64,000 nt of DNA from Microbispora bryophytorum (GCF_006874465.1 NZ_VIRL01000010.1:1-64000); one strand, 5' to 3'. Positions 1-9,917 are shown, counted from the first letter of the stretch. A program made the numbers and translations. Notes: generated by a model from the letters alone, not told the origin.

Positions 1-435
1 ACCATCACCCGAAACCCTTTAACAGGTCCCGCACTCCGGGGCGTTTCACCGTTTGTTTTTCTTTTGTCCTGCTGGTCTTAATTCTTCCCGACCGGCTCTT
101 CCGTGTCAAATCCGCCCCACCGGGACCTAATTTGACCCGAAACCCGCCAACCGACAGGAATTCGACCACCCCGTTTCCGGGGCAACCCCTCTAACTTACC
201 CGAATTTCGAAAGCCCGTCGAATCGCGACGATGCATCCCGAAATCGGGTTCGTTGAAAGGGAGACGCTGAGAGCCTAGCAGCCGATCTCCGGAGGGAGAT
301 TCAGGCTCGCCGGTCCTCGGCGCGTGCAGAAAGACTAGCACCCCTCGACGGGTGCCGCGCACAACTTGGGCAACTTTAGGGTCCTGTCCTGTCTTCATGC
401 CGTTCAAACCTCAGCCGGCACAAAGCCAGGAGTGC
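1..435. other. intergenic stretch downstream of valS, no gene recognised
   Basis: About 430 bases with no convincing gene. The stretch is visibly poorer in G+C than its surroundings and contains T-rich runs (around 50-65) and several repeats of the short string CCCGAA, some in small hairpins (for example around 236-247). A 109-codon open frame on the minus strand (78-407) has no recognisable domain and its composition is not typical for the window, so I do not call it. In many actinobacteria folC follows valS, but it is not visible here. Confidence 0.5.
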
Positions 436-467
436 CTGTGCGCCCTCGCCGGGACGAGGGCGCACAG
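436..467 (-). terminator. hairpin terminator of valS
   Basis: Thirteen-base perfect inverted repeat (CTGTGCGCCCTCG and its complement) around a six-base loop, starting about 10 bases after the valS stop codon. There is no long T run, as is usual for terminators of high-G+C actinobacteria. Function is inferred from position and stem strength. Confidence 0.7.
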
Positions 468-476
468 ACCGACGGC

Positions 477-3056
477 CTACGCCGACAGGGCGGCGAGCTG
501 GGCCTCAAGACGGGAGATGTCTTCGGCCGACTGCTCGGCCCGCCGGCGCACCTTCGCCACGACGTCCTCGGGCGCCTTGGCCATGAACTGCTCGTTGCCG
601 AGCTTCGCCGTGACCTGCGCCTGCTCCTTGCGTGCTGCGGCCAGGTCCTTCTCCAGCCGCTTCCGCTCCGCGACGACGTCGATGGCTCCGGCTGTGTCGA
701 TCTCCACGAGCACCGTGCCGACCGTGAGCCGGGCTGTCGGGTTGAAGGTGTCCGCGGGTTCGTCCAGACGCAGCAGGACGCGGATCGCCCCCTCGTGGGC
801 GGCGAGAGCCGTACCGGACAGGGACAGTCGCGCGGCCACCCGCTGGCCGGGCTTGAGGCCCTGGTCCGAGCGGAACCTGCGCACCTCCGTCACGAGGTTC
901 TGCAGTGCGGAGATCTCCTGCTCGGCCGCGGGGTCGAGCAGTCCGGGCGAGGCCGAAGGCCAGGGAGCGACCACGATCGACTCCCCACCGGTCAGAGCAC
1001 GCCACAGCTCCTCGGTGACGAACGGCACGAGCGGGTGGAGCAGCCGGAGCAGCGCGTCGAGGACGTGCCCCAGCACCCGCTTGGTGTTCTCGGCCACCGC
1101 GCCGCCCTCGGCGAACTTGACCTTGGCCAGCTCGACGTACCAGTCGAAGACCTCGTCCCAGGCGAAGTGGTAGAGGGCGTCGGAGGCCTTGGCGAACTCG
1201 AATTCCTCGAAGGCCGCGTCGACACTCGTGACGACCTCCTGCAGGCGCGACAGGATCCACCGGTCGGCAGCCGTGAGGTCGTCGGGCAGGCCGTCGGAGA
1301 CGGCGCCGTTCATCAACGCGAATCGGGTGGCGTTCCAGATCTTGTTGCAGAAGTTGCGGGATCCGGCCGCCCAGTCCTCGCTGATCGCCACATCGGAGCC
1401 GGGGTTGGCGCCGCGGAGCAGCGTGAAGCGCGTGGCGTCCGCGCCGTATCGCTCGATCCAGTCGAGCGGGTCGACGACGTTGCCGAACGACTTCGACATC
1501 TTCTTGCCGAACTGGTCGCGCACCATGCCGTGCAGCGCCACGGTCCGGAACGGCGGCTGGCCGTCCATCGCGTACAACCCGAACATCATCATCCGGGCGA
1601 CCCAGAAGAACAGGATGTCGTAACCCGTGACGAGCACGGTCGTCGGATAGAAACGGGCCAGCTCGGGCGTGGCGTCGGGCCAGCCCAGCGTGGAGAACGG
1701 CCACAGCCCGGAGGAGAACCACGTGTCGAGGACGTCCTGGTCCTGCTCGTAACCGGCCGGCGGCTCCTCATCGGGCCCCACGCAGACCATGTCGCCGTCC
1801 GGGCCATACCAGACGGGAATCCGGTGTCCCCACCACAGCTGGCGTGAGATGCACCAGTCGTGCATGTCGTCGACCCAGTCGAAGTAGCGTTTGGCCAGCT
1901 CCGGCGGGTGGATGCGGGTGCGGCCGTCGCGCACGGCGTCACCGGCGGCCTTGGCCAGGGGCGTGACGTTGACGAACCACTGCAGCGACAGCCGCGGCTC
2001 GACCACGGTCTTGCAGCGGGAGCAGTGCCCGACGGAGTGCACGTACGGCCGCTTCTCGGCGACGATGCGGCCCTGCTCGCGCAGCGCGGCGACCACGGCG
2101 GGCCGTGCCTCGAACCGGTCGAGGCCCTGGAAGGGCCCGTGGGCGGTGATGACGCCGCGCTCGTCCATGATGACGAGCGACTCCAGGGAGTGGCGGCGCC
2201 CGATCTCGAAGTCGTTCGGGTCGTGCGCGGGGGTGACCTTCACCGCGCCGGTCCCGAAGGAGGGGTCCACGTGCTCGTCCGCGACGATCGGGATGCGCCG
2301 CCCGGTGAGCGGGACCTCGACGAGCCTGCCGACCAGGTGCGCGTAGCGCTCGTCGGCGGGGTGGACGGCGACCGCGGTGTCGCCCAGCATGGTCTCGGCA
2401 CGGGTGGTGGCGACGACGATCTCCGCGTCGCCCGAGCCGTAGCGGATCGAGACGAGCTCGCCATCGTCGTCGCTGTGCTCGACCTCGATGTCGGACAGGG
2501 CGGTCAGGCAGCGGGGGCACCAGTTGATGATCCGCTCGGCGCGGTAGATGAGACCGTCGTCGAACAGCTTCTTGAAGATCGTCTGGACGGCTCGGGAGAG
2601 CCCCTCGTCCATCGTGAAGCGCTCACGCGACCAGTCCACGCCGTCGCCGAGCTTCTTCATCTGGCCGAGGATCCGGCCGCCGGACTCTTCCTTCCACTGC
2701 CAGACGCGCTCGACGAACGCCTCACGGCCGAAGTCGTGGCGAGACAGGCCCTCCTTGGCGATCTCGCGCTCCACGACGTTCTGCGTGGCGATGCCGGCGT
2801 GGTCCATCCCGGGAAGCCACAGCGTCTCCATGCCCCGCATCCGGGCTCGGCGGGTGAGCGCGTCCTGGACCGAGTGGTCGAGGGCGTGGCCCACGTGGAG
2901 CGACCCGGTGACGTTGGGCGGGGGAAGCACGATGCTGTACGGCTCGCGCCCGCTGCCCGGGTCCGCGGTGAAGTAGCCCGCCGATACCCAGCGCTCGTAG
3001 CTCCGGATCTCGACATCGGCGGGGGCGTACTGGGTGGGCAGCTCAGACGTAGTCAC
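477..3056 (-). CDS. valS: valyl-tRNA synthetase
   Basis: Charges tRNA-Val with valine in the cytosol and edits mischarged threonine. About 859 residues, normal for the bacterial enzyme. The class I signature HVGHA lies near residue 60 ([16 protein letters not shown]) and KMSKS near residue 520 (KKMSKSFGN). The C-terminal end is a predicted coiled coil ([16 protein letters not shown]), the tRNA-binding arm typical of ValRS. The GTG start at 3056 is chosen because a TAGAAT -10 element ends 8 bases upstream, suggesting a leaderless mRNA. An in-frame TTG at 3065 is the alternative. No T-box leader is seen. The gene follows clpX in the same direction with a 75-base gap. Confidence 0.97.
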   Translation of the reverse strand: MTTSELPTQYAPADVEIRSYERWVSAGYFTADPGSGREPYSIVLPPPNVTGSLHVGHALDHSVQDALTRRARMRGMETLWLPGMDHAGIATQNVVEREIAKEGLSRHDFGREAFVERVWQWKEESGGRILGQMKKLGDGVDWSRERFTMDEGLSRAVQTIFKKLFDDGLIYRAERIINWCPRCLTALSDIEVEHSDDDGELVSIRYGSGDAEIVVATTRAETMLGDTAVAVHPADERYAHLVGRLVEVPLTGRRIPIVADEHVDPSFGTGAVKVTPAHDPNDFEIGRRHSLESLVIMDERGVITAHGPFQGLDRFEARPAVVAALREQGRIVAEKRPYVHSVGHCSRCKTVVEPRLSLQWFVNVTPLAKAAGDAVRDGRTRIHPPELAKRYFDWVDDMHDWCISRQLWWGHRIPVWYGPDGDMVCVGPDEEPPAGYEQDQDVLDTWFSSGLWPFSTLGWPDATPELARFYPTTVLVTGYDILFFWVARMMMFGLYAMDGQPPFRTVALHGMVRDQFGKKMSKSFGNVVDPLDWIERYGADATRFTLLRGANPGSDVAISEDWAAGSRNFCNKIWNATRFALMNGAVSDGLPDDLTAADRWILSRLQEVVTSVDAAFEEFEFAKASDALYHFAWDEVFDWYVELAKVKFAEGGAVAENTKRVLGHVLDALLRLLHPLVPFVTEELWRALTGGESIVVAPWPSASPGLLDPAAEQEISALQNLVTEVRRFRSDQGLKPGQRVAARLSLSGTALAAHEGAIRVLLRLDEPADTFNPTARLTVGTVLVEIDTAGAIDVVAERKRLEKDLAAARKEQAQVTAKLGNEQFMAKAPEDVVAKVRRRAEQSAEDISRLEAQLAALSA

Positions 3057-3070
3057 GGTGCCCAATTCTA
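3056..3070 (-). promoter_or_regulatory. -10 element for a probably leaderless valS mRNA
   Basis: On the minus strand TAGAAT (3065-3070) is followed by 8 bases and then the GTG codon at 3056. No Shine-Dalgarno sequence lies before the GTG. Leaderless genes with this spacing are common in actinobacteria. The -35 region is poor, so this is a moderate inference. Confidence 0.45.
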
Positions 3071-3140
3071 GGGACGTCCGGACGCCGCCCGAGCCGTCAC
3101 CGCACGCCCTGTGGACAACGCGCCGGCGAGGGCCCCCGCC

Positions 3141-4424
3141 TCAGGCCGACTTCTCCCTCGGGGTCCGCTGCTGCTTGGCCTGCAGCTGGTCGCGTGGCAC
3201 CAGGGTCGGATTCACGTGCTCCAGCACGGCTTCGCGGGTGATGACGACGCGGGCCACGTCCTGGCGGGAGGGCACCTCGTACATCACGGACTGGAGGACT
3301 TCCTCCAGGATGGCGCGCAGACCGCGGGCGCCGGTGCCGCGCAGGATGGCCTGGTCGGCGATGGCCTCCAGGGCGTCGTCGGAGAACTCGAGCTCGACAT
3401 TGTCCAGTTCGAGCAGGCGCCGGTACTGCTTCACGAGCGCGTTGCGCGGCTCGGTGAGGATCTGGATCAGTGCGTCCCTGTCCAGGTTGTGCACCGATGT
3501 GATCACCGGGAGCCGGCCGACGAACTCGGGGATCATGCCGAACTTCAGGAGGTCTTCCGGCATGACGTCCGAGAAGATGTCGGAGGAGTCCATCTCCTCC
3601 TTCGAGTGGATGATCGCGTTGAAGCCGATGCCCTTCCTGCCGACCCTCGACTCGATGATCTTCTCGAGGCCGGCGAAGGCGCCGCCGCAGATGAACAGCA
3701 CGTTCGTGGTGTCGATCTGGATGAACTCCTGGTGGGGGTGCTTGCGCCCGCCCTGCGGCGGCACACTCGCCGTCGTCCCCTCCAGGATCTTCAGCAGGGC
3801 CTGCTGCACGCCCTCGCCCGACACGTCCCGCGTGATCGACGGGTTCTCGCTCTTACGGGCGATCTTGTCGACCTCGTCGATGTAGATGATGCCGGTCTCG
3901 GCCTTCTTGACGTCGTAGTCGGCGGCCTGGATCAGCTTGAGGAGGATGTTCTCCACGTCCTCGCCGACGTAGCCGGCCTCGGTCAGCGCGGTCGCGTCCG
4001 CGATGGCGAAGGGCACATTGAGCATCTTGGCGAGAGTCTGCGCGAGCAGGGTCTTGCCCGACCCGGTGGGGCCGAGCAGCAGAATGTTGGACTTGGCCAG
4101 CTCCAGGCCGTCGTCGCGGCCCCGCTCCCCGGACTGGACGCGCTTGTAGTGGTTGTAGACCGCCACCGACAGCGCCTTCTTCGCCTTGTCCTGTCCGATG
4201 ACGTACGCGTCGAGGAACTCGTAGATCTCGCGCGGCTTGGGGAGGTTGTCCCACTTGAGCTCGGAGGACTCGGACAGCTCCTCCTCGATGATCTCGTTGC
4301 AGAGATCGATGCACTCATCGCAGATGTAGACGCCTGGTCCGGCGATGAGCTTCTTGACCTGCTTCTGGCTCTTGCCGCAGAACGAGCACTTCAGCAGGTC
4401 TCCCCCGTCGCCGATGCGTGCCAC
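3141..4424 (-). CDS. clpX: ATP-dependent Clp protease ATP-binding subunit ClpX
   Basis: AAA+ unfoldase that feeds tagged proteins to ClpP. 427 residues from the GTG at 4424, which has AAGGAG 8 bases upstream. A longer frame from 4490 would add 22 atypical residues. The N-terminal zinc-binding domain shows CSFCGKSQ and CDECIDLC, the Walker A is GPTGSGKT, the Walker B is [11 protein letters not shown], and a RIGF-like pore loop region is present. It lies downstream of clpP2 on the same strand but behind a strong hairpin (4608-4657), so it probably has its own promoter. Confidence 0.97.
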   Translation of the reverse strand: MARIGDGGDLLKCSFCGKSQKQVKKLIAGPGVYICDECIDLCNEIIEEELSESSELKWDNLPKPREIYEFLDAYVIGQDKAKKALSVAVYNHYKRVQSGERGRDDGLELAKSNILLLGPTGSGKTLLAQTLAKMLNVPFAIADATALTEAGYVGEDVENILLKLIQAADYDVKKAETGIIYIDEVDKIARKSENPSITRDVSGEGVQQALLKILEGTTASVPPQGGRKHPHQEFIQIDTTNVLFICGGAFAGLEKIIESRVGRKGIGFNAIIHSKEEMDSSDIFSDVMPEDLLKFGMIPEFVGRLPVITSVHNLDRDALIQILTEPRNALVKQYRRLLELDNVELEFSDDALEAIADQAILRGTGARGLRAILEEVLQSVMYEVPSRQDVARVVITREAVLEHVNPTLVPRDQLQAKQQRTPREKSA

Positions 4425-4496
4425 CCCAGATACTCCTTTGCGTGGGACCGCCCCTGCTGCCGCGGTCGTCTCCGTCCGCACCTTGTTCACGATCCG

Positions 4497-4521
4497 GGCT
4501 CATGATCCTGGGTCATGAGCC
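4497..4521. promoter_or_regulatory. inverted repeat upstream of clpX
   Basis: Perfect 9-base inverted repeat GGCTCATGA-N7-TCATGAGCC about 75 bases upstream of the clpX start, in the only space between the clpP2 terminator and clpX. Its size and position fit an operator or a leader hairpin. I cannot name the regulator. Confidence 0.45.
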
Positions 4522-4607
4522 GGCGATCGCGATCCGGTGCGAAAACGTCATCCCGCTCAGGTTTCGACGTTACCGTCTCTCGGGCCCTCAGTGAGCCCCC
4601 TAGCGGT

Positions 4608-4657
4608 GAGTCGCACCGGAACGTGCCCAAATGGGCACCGTTCCGGTGCGGCGACTC
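4608..4657 (-). terminator. terminator of the clpP1-clpP2 operon
   Basis: Long imperfect hairpin (GAGTCGC ... GCGACTC outer stem, CACCGGAACG/CGTTCCGGTG inner stem, AAAT-centred loop) two bases after the clpP2 stop. It separates clpP1P2 from clpX. Confidence 0.75.
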
Positions 4658-4658
4658 C

Positions 4659-5306
4659 TCAGGAAGCGGCGACAGCCGCCGTGCGCTTCTTCCGCGACGG
4701 GATGATGTCGTCCACCAGCCCGTACGCCTTCGCCTCCTCGGCGCTGAGGATCTTGTCACGCTCGATGTCCCTGCGGACCTCGTCGGGCGCCTTGCCCGAG
4801 TGCCTCGCCACGATCTCTTCGAGCAGCGACCTCATCCGCAGGATCTCACGAGCCTGGATCTCGATGTCACTGCCCTGGCCGCCGCCCTCGGTGTAGGGCT
4901 GGTGGATCAGCACGCGGGCGTTGGGCAGGGCGAACCGCTTGCCCGGCGTGCCGCCGGCCAGCAGGACCGCTGCTGCCGAGGCCGCCTGCCCAAGGCAGAC
5001 CGTCTGGATCTCGGGCCGGACGAACTGCATGGTGTCGTAGATCGCGGTCATCGCGGTGAACGAACCACCCGGCGAGTTGATGTACATGCTGATGTCGCGG
5101 TCCGGGTCCAGCGACTCCAACGTCAGCAGCTGCGCCATCACGTCGTTCGCCGAAGCGTCGTCGATCTGGACGCCGAGGAAGATGATGCGGTCCTCGAACA
5201 GCTTGTTGTAGGGGTTCATCTCCTTGACGCCGTACGACGTGCGCTCGACGAAGGAGGGAAGGACGTAGCGGCCGTTGATGTCACCCGGCCGGATCAGCTC
5301 ACTCAT
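4659..5306 (-). CDS. clpP2: ATP-dependent Clp protease proteolytic subunit ClpP2
   Basis: Serine peptidase subunit of the ClpP1P2 double ring, degrading substrates delivered by ClpX or ClpC. About 215 residues. Catalytic serine lies in [14 protein letters not shown], histidine in [10 protein letters not shown], and the aspartate region in [18 protein letters not shown]. The ATG at 5306 has GGAG 8 bases upstream. A GTG at 5324 that overlaps the clpP1 stop (GTGA) is an alternative start, so translation is probably coupled to clpP1 either way. Confidence 0.95.
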   Translation of the reverse strand: MSELIRPGDINGRYVLPSFVERTSYGVKEMNPYNKLFEDRIIFLGVQIDDASANDVMAQLLTLESLDPDRDISMYINSPGGSFTAMTAIYDTMQFVRPEIQTVCLGQAASAAAVLLAGGTPGKRFALPNARVLIHQPYTEGGGQGSDIEIQAREILRMRSLLEEIVARHSGKAPDEVRRDIERDKILSAEEAKAYGLVDDIIPSRKKRTAAVAAS

Positions 5307-5320
5307 CTGGGAAGCTCCAG

Positions 5321-5965
5321 TCACGAGACGGCGCCCTCAGAGGGCACCTGGCGGGCGCTGCGCACCACGTGGTCGATGAAGCCGTAGTCCTTGGCCTCCT
5401 CGGCCGTGAACCAACGGTCCCGGTCGGAGTCACGCTCGATCTGATCGAGCGGCTGGCCGGTGTGGAAGGCGATCCGCTCCGCGAGCGTCTTCTTCACGTA
5501 GAGCATCTGCTCGGCCTGGATCGCGATGTCGGCCGCGGTGCCGCCGATGCCGCCCGACGGCTGGTGCATCATGATCCTGGCGTGCGGAAGCGCGTACCGC
5601 TTGCCGCGTGCGCCGGCACAGAGCAGGAACTGCCCCATGGAGGCGGCCAGGCCCATGGCGACCGTGCAGACGTCGTTCGGCACGTACTCCATCATGTCGT
5701 AGATCGCCATGCCGGCGGTCACCGAGCCACCCGGAGAGTTGATGTACATCCAGATGTCGCGGTCCGGGTCATCGGCGGCGAGGAGCAGGAGCTCAGCGGC
5801 CAGCCGGTTGGCCACATCGTCGTTGACCTGGGTGCCGAGCACCACAATCCGCTCACGCAACAGGCGCTGGTAGAGCTGGTCCTCGAGGCGGGAGGGGCCA
5901 CCCTCCGGGCTCCGGGCCTCGAAGCCGGAACCATCGGTCGGGAAGAAGGTCGGCGGGCTGGTCAC
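5321..5965 (-). CDS. clpP1: ATP-dependent Clp protease proteolytic subunit ClpP1
   Basis: First gene of the clpP1-clpP2 operon. About 214 residues from the GTG at 5965, preceded by GGAAGG at 7 bases. Upstream in-frame codons to 6070 look non-coding. The catalytic serine is in [14 protein letters not shown], the histidine in [12 protein letters not shown], and the aspartate in [18 protein letters not shown]. Two different ClpP subunits that must co-assemble are the rule in actinobacteria. A ClgR-type box lies about 90 bases upstream. Confidence 0.96.
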   Translation of the reverse strand: MTSPPTFFPTDGSGFEARSPEGGPSRLEDQLYQRLLRERIVVLGTQVNDDVANRLAAELLLLAADDPDRDIWMYINSPGGSVTAGMAIYDMMEYVPNDVCTVAMGLAASMGQFLLCAGARGKRYALPHARIMMHQPSGGIGGTAADIAIQAEQMLYVKKTLAERIAFHTGQPLDQIERDSDRDRWFTAEEAKDYGFIDHVVRSARQVPSEGAVS

Positions 5966-6053
5966 AGCGTCACCTTCCGATGCGTCGAAATCGATTGGCT
6001 TTGCTTGTGACCTTAACGCGCGACGCAGACAGGTCATGCCCGTGCGCCGTACT

Positions 6054-6067
6054 GTTCGCTGACGGCG
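6054..6067. promoter_or_regulatory. candidate ClgR box upstream of clpP1
   Basis: The sequence GTTCGC-TGACG-GCG matches the GTTCGC-N5-GCG motif described for the actinobacterial regulator ClgR, which activates clpP1P2. It lies about 90 bases before the clpP1 start. clgR itself is not in the window. Confidence 0.6.
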
Positions 6068-6265
6068 CATGCCCGGCTCGCGGCGGGGGCCCGCACCGCA
6101 CTGCTCGGGTTTCCCGTCGTGGCCGCACGGCCGGGGGCACAGGGATCTCGGCCGTGCGATTACTCCCCGTCACGCGGCAAGAAACAACTTTGCAGGGATT
6201 TACCCGTATATAACCGGAAACCCCCGGCGCACCCGAGTGCGACGGGGGTTCCACCATCACCACCA

Positions 6266-6293
6266 CGCCGACCGGCCTCCCGGCCGGTCGGCG
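6266..6293 (-). terminator. terminator of tig
   Basis: Perfect 12-base stem (CGCCGACCGGCC and its complement) with a TCCC loop, 27 bases after the tig stop. The remainder of the 5966-6320 gap holds the clpP1 upstream region and no further gene that I can see. Confidence 0.7.
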
Positions 6294-6320
6294 GCAGAGG
6301 TCAGGCGAGAGCCTGGGAAC

Positions 6321-7715
6321 TCAGCTCTGCTCGGCCTCGTCGGCGGGCTCCCCGACGCCCGCCTCCTCCACGCCCACAGCCTCCTGCTCGGGGTTGAGCT
6401 CGGCGTAGATGGCCTTCACGTCCACGTCGTTGCCGGCCGTGTCGGTCACCTTGGCCGCGTCTCCGACGAGGGTCTTGGCCTTCTCGCGCACGATCTCCAT
6501 CATCGCCAGCGGGAGCTGGTTGTTGTCGGCGAGGTGCTGGGCCAGCGTGTTCGGCGCGACGTTCATCTGCATGGCGCGGCGCACCACGAAGTCGGTCAGC
6601 TCCTGCTCGCTGACACCGATCTCCTCCGCATTGACGATCTTGTCGAGCACGAAGCCGGACTTCAGCGCCTTGGCCGAGGTCGCCTCGTATTCGGCGAACA
6701 GCTCCTCCTCGGTGGTCTGCTGGAGGCGGAGGTACGCCTCGCGGCTCAGGCCGCTCTCGGCGACCTGGTGCTCGAGGTTGTGCTTGCGCGCGTCGATCTC
6801 CGCCTGGAGCGCGCTCTCGGGCAGCGGGATGTCGATCCTGTCGAGCAGCGCGTCGAGGGCCTTCTCGCGGCTCTGCACGACCTGGTCCACCAGCTTGTTG
6901 CGGCGAACCTGCTGCCGGATGCTGTCCTTGAGCTCGTCGAGCGTGTCGAACTCGCTGGCGAGCTGCGCGAACTCGTCGTCGAGCTCGGGCAGCACCTTCT
7001 CCTTGACCGACTTGACGTTGATGATCACGTCGGCCTCCTCGCCGGCGTTCTCACCACCGACGAGCGTGGTGCGGAAGGTCTTCTCGTCGCCGGCGGTCAT
7101 GCCCTCCAGCGCGTCGTCCAGGCCCTCCAGGACCGAGCCCGCGCCGACCTCGTACGACACGTCGGCGGCCTGCTGCTCGTCGAGGTTGCGGCCGTCGATC
7201 TCGGCGCGCAGGTCCATCACGACGTAGTCGCCGTTCTGGGCCGGCCGCTCGACACCGGCCAGCGTCGCGAAACGCTGGCGCAGGGCCTCGATCTGGGCGG
7301 CGATGTCCTCGTCGGTCACCTCGGCGGGGTCGACCACGACCTCGGCGCCCTGGTAGTCCGGGACGTCGAAGGCGGGACGGATGTCCACCTCGGCGGTGAA
7401 CTCGACCTGCTCACCGTCCTCGATCTTGGTGACCTCGATCTCCGGCTGGCTGACCGGGAAGACCTCAGTCTCGTCCACGGCCTGGCCGTACAGTTTGGGC
7501 AGCGCGTCGTTCAGGGTCTCCTCGAGAACCACCGCGCGGCCGAAGCGCTGCTCGATGATCCGGGCCGGCACCTTGCCAGGGCGGAAGCCGGGCACGCGCA
7601 CCTGCTGCGCGACCTTCTTGTACGCGGCCTGCAGGCTCGGCTCGAGCTCCTTGAATGGCACCTCGACGGTGAGCTTGACCCGGGTAGGGCTGAGCTCCTC
7701 GACAGCGGTCTTCAC
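6321..7715 (-). CDS. tig: trigger factor, ribosome-associated chaperone and prolyl isomerase
   Basis: Binds nascent chains at the ribosome exit tunnel and has peptidyl-prolyl isomerase activity. 464 residues. The N-terminal ribosome-binding loop signature GFRPGKVP is seen as VPGFRPGKVPARII near residue 40. An FKBP-type middle domain (about 155-245) contains NGDYVVMDLRAEIDG and the C-terminal helical arms follow. The tail is acidic. The GTG at 7715 (AAGGAG upstream) gives the family N-terminus (VKTAVEELSPTRVKLTVEVPF). The frame upstream to 7850 is arginine-rich and not part of the protein. Confidence 0.97.
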   Translation of the reverse strand: MKTAVEELSPTRVKLTVEVPFKELEPSLQAAYKKVAQQVRVPGFRPGKVPARIIEQRFGRAVVLEETLNDALPKLYGQAVDETEVFPVSQPEIEVTKIEDGEQVEFTAEVDIRPAFDVPDYQGAEVVVDPAEVTDEDIAAQIEALRQRFATLAGVERPAQNGDYVVMDLRAEIDGRNLDEQQAADVSYEVGAGSVLEGLDDALEGMTAGDEKTFRTTLVGGENAGEEADVIINVKSVKEKVLPELDDEFAQLASEFDTLDELKDSIRQQVRRNKLVDQVVQSREKALDALLDRIDIPLPESALQAEIDARKHNLEHQVAESGLSREAYLRLQQTTEEELFAEYEATSAKALKSGFVLDKIVNAEEIGVSEQELTDFVVRRAMQMNVAPNTLAQHLADNNQLPLAMMEIVREKAKTLVGDAAKVTDTAGNDVDVKAIYAELNPEQEAVGVEEAGVGEPADEAEQS

Positions 7716-7916
7716 GGGGTGGTCTCCTTGATCCAGCATCTGGTGATCGCGGGCACGTCGTGCACGGCAACCGCGGCACAATAACGCGCGCCGCGCCCAC
7801 GTGAGAGGCGCAGGATCACCGTCTCGCCTGCACGCGACCTGTCTGGGCATGCTCGACTGTGGCGGGTGTCCAACGCCAAGGGCAGTCTAGAGCAGATGAG
7901 GCCCGGTAGCGACTGA

Positions 7917-8783
7917 TCAGAGGTCGGCCATGATCTGCCGCAGTAGGTCCACCGTCTCCGTTGGGGTGGTGCTGACCGCGCAGAGGCGTTCCATGACCTC
8001 GCTGTAGCGATCGACTTCTTCCCGTTTATCCAGGTAAAGCGCGCTGGCGAGCTGCTCGACGTACACGATGTCGGGCAGGTCGGGATCGCCGAACCGCAGG
8101 ATGCTGAAGGCACCGCCCTCGGCGGCGTGTCCTCCGTAACTGAACGGGATGACCTGAATCGTCACGTTGGGCTGGTTCATCAGGTCGATGAGGTGCTGGA
8201 TCTGGCCCCGCATGACCTCGACACCGCCGATCGGACGGCGCAGCGCGGCCTCGTCGATGACAGCCCAGAACTTGGGGCTGTTCTCGCCGTCGAGGATGCT
8301 CTGGCGTTCCAGCCGCAGGTCCACCCGCCTGGCGATCTCCTCCGGCACCGCGCCGACCGCGCCGGCCATGATGACGGCCCGCGCGTATTCCTTTGTCTGC
8401 AGCAGGCCGGGAACGAACTGCACCTCATAGGTGCGGATGCGCTCGGCGGCCTCCTCCAGGCCGACGTACGCCTGGAACCACGAGGGAAGCAGGTCGTTGA
8501 ACCGGTGCCACCAGCCGGGCTCGTTGGCCCGCTCGACCAGGTTCATCACGACGTCACGCGTCTCCTCGTCCTCCACTCCGTAGAGGGCGAGAAGGTCAAC
8601 CACGTCGCGTTCCTTGAACCCGACCCGGCCCAGCTCCATCCGGCTGATCTTCGACTCGGACGCCCGGATGCACTGGCCGGCCTGGTCACGGCTGATGCCC
8701 TTGCTCTCGCGGAGCTTGCGGAGCTGGGAGCCGAGAAGGATGCGCAGAGCCGTCGGACCCGATCCAGCCTGGATCTGTATCAC
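7917..8783 (-). CDS. XRE-family regulator with C-terminal DUF5753 domain (WhiJ/Scr1-like)
   Basis: Probable DNA-binding regulator of 288 residues. An N-terminal helix-turn-helix (about residues 16-70: LGSQLRKLRESKGISRDQAG ... ESKISRMELGR) is followed by a DUF5753-type domain with EVQFVPGLLQTKEYARAVI and WAVIDEAALRRPIGG. Such proteins are numerous in spore-forming actinomycetes and are usually paired with a small DUF397 protein and an RsbW-like ATPase. Here the ATPase is present (divergent, 9059) but no DUF397 gene is found. The GTG start at 8783 has GGGAGG 4 bases upstream. The target is probably the palindromic region between the two genes. Confidence 0.9.
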   Translation of the reverse strand: MIQIQAGSGPTALRILLGSQLRKLRESKGISRDQAGQCIRASESKISRMELGRVGFKERDVVDLLALYGVEDEETRDVVMNLVERANEPGWWHRFNDLLPSWFQAYVGLEEAAERIRTYEVQFVPGLLQTKEYARAVIMAGAVGAVPEEIARRVDLRLERQSILDGENSPKFWAVIDEAALRRPIGGVEVMRGQIQHLIDLMNQPNVTIQVIPFSYGGHAAEGGAFSILRFGDPDLPDIVYVEQLASALYLDKREEVDRYSEVMERLCAVSTTPTETVDLLRQIMADL

Positions 8784-8929
8784 GGCGCCTCCCTCTCACC
8801 TCGGCCCTGTGTGCCGCAAGGGACGACCCGCACGACACCCCCCAGCCCACACAGTGTCACCACTTCGGGCTCCGATGACAAGGTCTGATCTACGTGTCCC
8901 TGACAGTAAGGACTACCGCAGCGTGCGTC

Positions 8930-9021
8930 TGCACGTGACAATTGCACGTGCATCTGGGTCTTGCAGCGGCAGGAGCCGCTGATCCATCATGTCTAGGTGC
9001 ATATTGGGTCAAATGTGCACC
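8930..9021. promoter_or_regulatory. palindromic operator region between divergent regulator and ATPase genes
   Basis: Two inverted repeats share the TGCAC/GTGCA core. TGCACGTG-N7-CACGTGCA (8930-8952) is perfect over 8-base arms. GGTGCA-N14-TGCACC (8996-9021) lies closer to the ATPase start at 9059. Their place in the only divergent promoter region suggests binding sites for the HTH protein at 7917-8783. This is inference. Confidence 0.6.
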
Positions 9022-9058
9022 AGCCCTCGATTCAGGCCAGCGGGAGGTACGGGCAACC

Positions 9059-9538
9059 ATGTCGGACGAGCCCAAACCCGGCGGCCAGCTGACCCGCGAC
9101 GTGGGATTCGGCTGGTTCCGGAGGACGGCAGGGGCGTCCGATACGACGATGTGCCCCCTGGCCCCCCAGGCCGACTCCGTCAAGACCGCGCGTGACGTCA
9201 CGCGGATGACCCTGCAACGGTGGGGCCTGTCGGAGCTGAGCGACGACGCCGCGCTGGTCGTGAGCGAACTGGTGACGAACGCCGTCCGTTACGCGCTGTG
9301 TCCGGCGACCCGCCTCGTCCACCGGCCGTTGACACTGACGCTCCTGCGCCTCACCCCGCACGTGCTGCTCGCCGTCTCGGATCCCAGTGACCAGGCGCCG
9401 TCGCCCGTGCAGCCCGACTTCGTCTCCGAGCACGGCCGCGGCCTCTACATCGTCGAGACCTACAGCCAGGCGTGGGGCTGGGACGCCCTGGACGAGGGCG
9501 GCAAGGCCGTCTGGGCCCTGTTCCACACCGGCGGCTGA
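9059..9538 (+). CDS. RsbW-like ATP-binding protein (anti-sigma factor kinase fold)
   Basis: 159-residue HATPase_c protein, the kind that acts as anti-sigma factor or partner of WhiJ-like regulators. The N box is VVSELVTNAVRYA and the G box EHGRGLYIVETYSQAWGW. The start at 9059 is supported by GGGAGG 9 bases upstream. The frame remains open to 8942 but would run through the operator region. No sigma factor gene is adjacent. Its divergent partner is the XRE/DUF5753 regulator. Confidence 0.85.
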   Translation: MSDEPKPGGQLTRDVGFGWFRRTAGASDTTMCPLAPQADSVKTARDVTRMTLQRWGLSELSDDAALVVSELVTNAVRYALCPATRLVHRPLTLTLLRLTPHVLLAVSDPSDQAPSPVQPDFVSEHGRGLYIVETYSQAWGWDALDEGGKAVWALFHTGG

Positions 9539-9756
9539 CCGTTTCCCGGCGCCTCGCGCCGGCTCCACGATGTACGGGCCGCAGTCGCGGCGGGCGCTCA
9601 CGCGGTCGGACGGCCCCGCCTCGACCGGATGACAGGCACGAGGAAAGTATTCGGGCGTGTGACGGACGCGGCAGAAATCCGGAGGCTTTAAAAGATTGCG
9701 GCCCACCGTCGCGATAACGCCGCGGCGACTCTTCCGACCTGGGCCTTCATCATCAG

Positions 9757-9827
9757 AGCGGACGACGGGAATCGAACCCGCGTAGCCAGTTTGGAAGACT
9801 GGGGCTCTACCATTGAGCTACGTCCGC
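9757..9827 (-). tRNA. tRNA-Gly (anticodon TCC)
   Basis: 71-nt cloverleaf on the minus strand. Acceptor stem is GCGGACG/CGTCCGC, the anticodon arm is CCAGT-CTTCCAA-ACTGG, and the T arm contains GGTTCGATTCC. The 3' CCA is not encoded. It lies back to back with tRNA-Pro. Confidence 0.95.
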
Positions 9828-9917
9828 GCGCGCCCGGTGTCCATCTGGTCTAGACTTCATCCGGTCGTCAGGGCGTAAGCGTACCGGAGTCTCGGAGCGT
9901 TCGCGTACCCGACGAGA

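Noticed and set aside
78-407. 109-codon minus-strand open frame downstream of valS
   Set aside because: No domain, no ribosome-binding site, atypical composition, and lies in a low-G+C intergenic stretch.
3057-3140. T-box leader for valS
   Set aside because: Only 75 bases lie between clpX and valS and no T-box sequence is seen.
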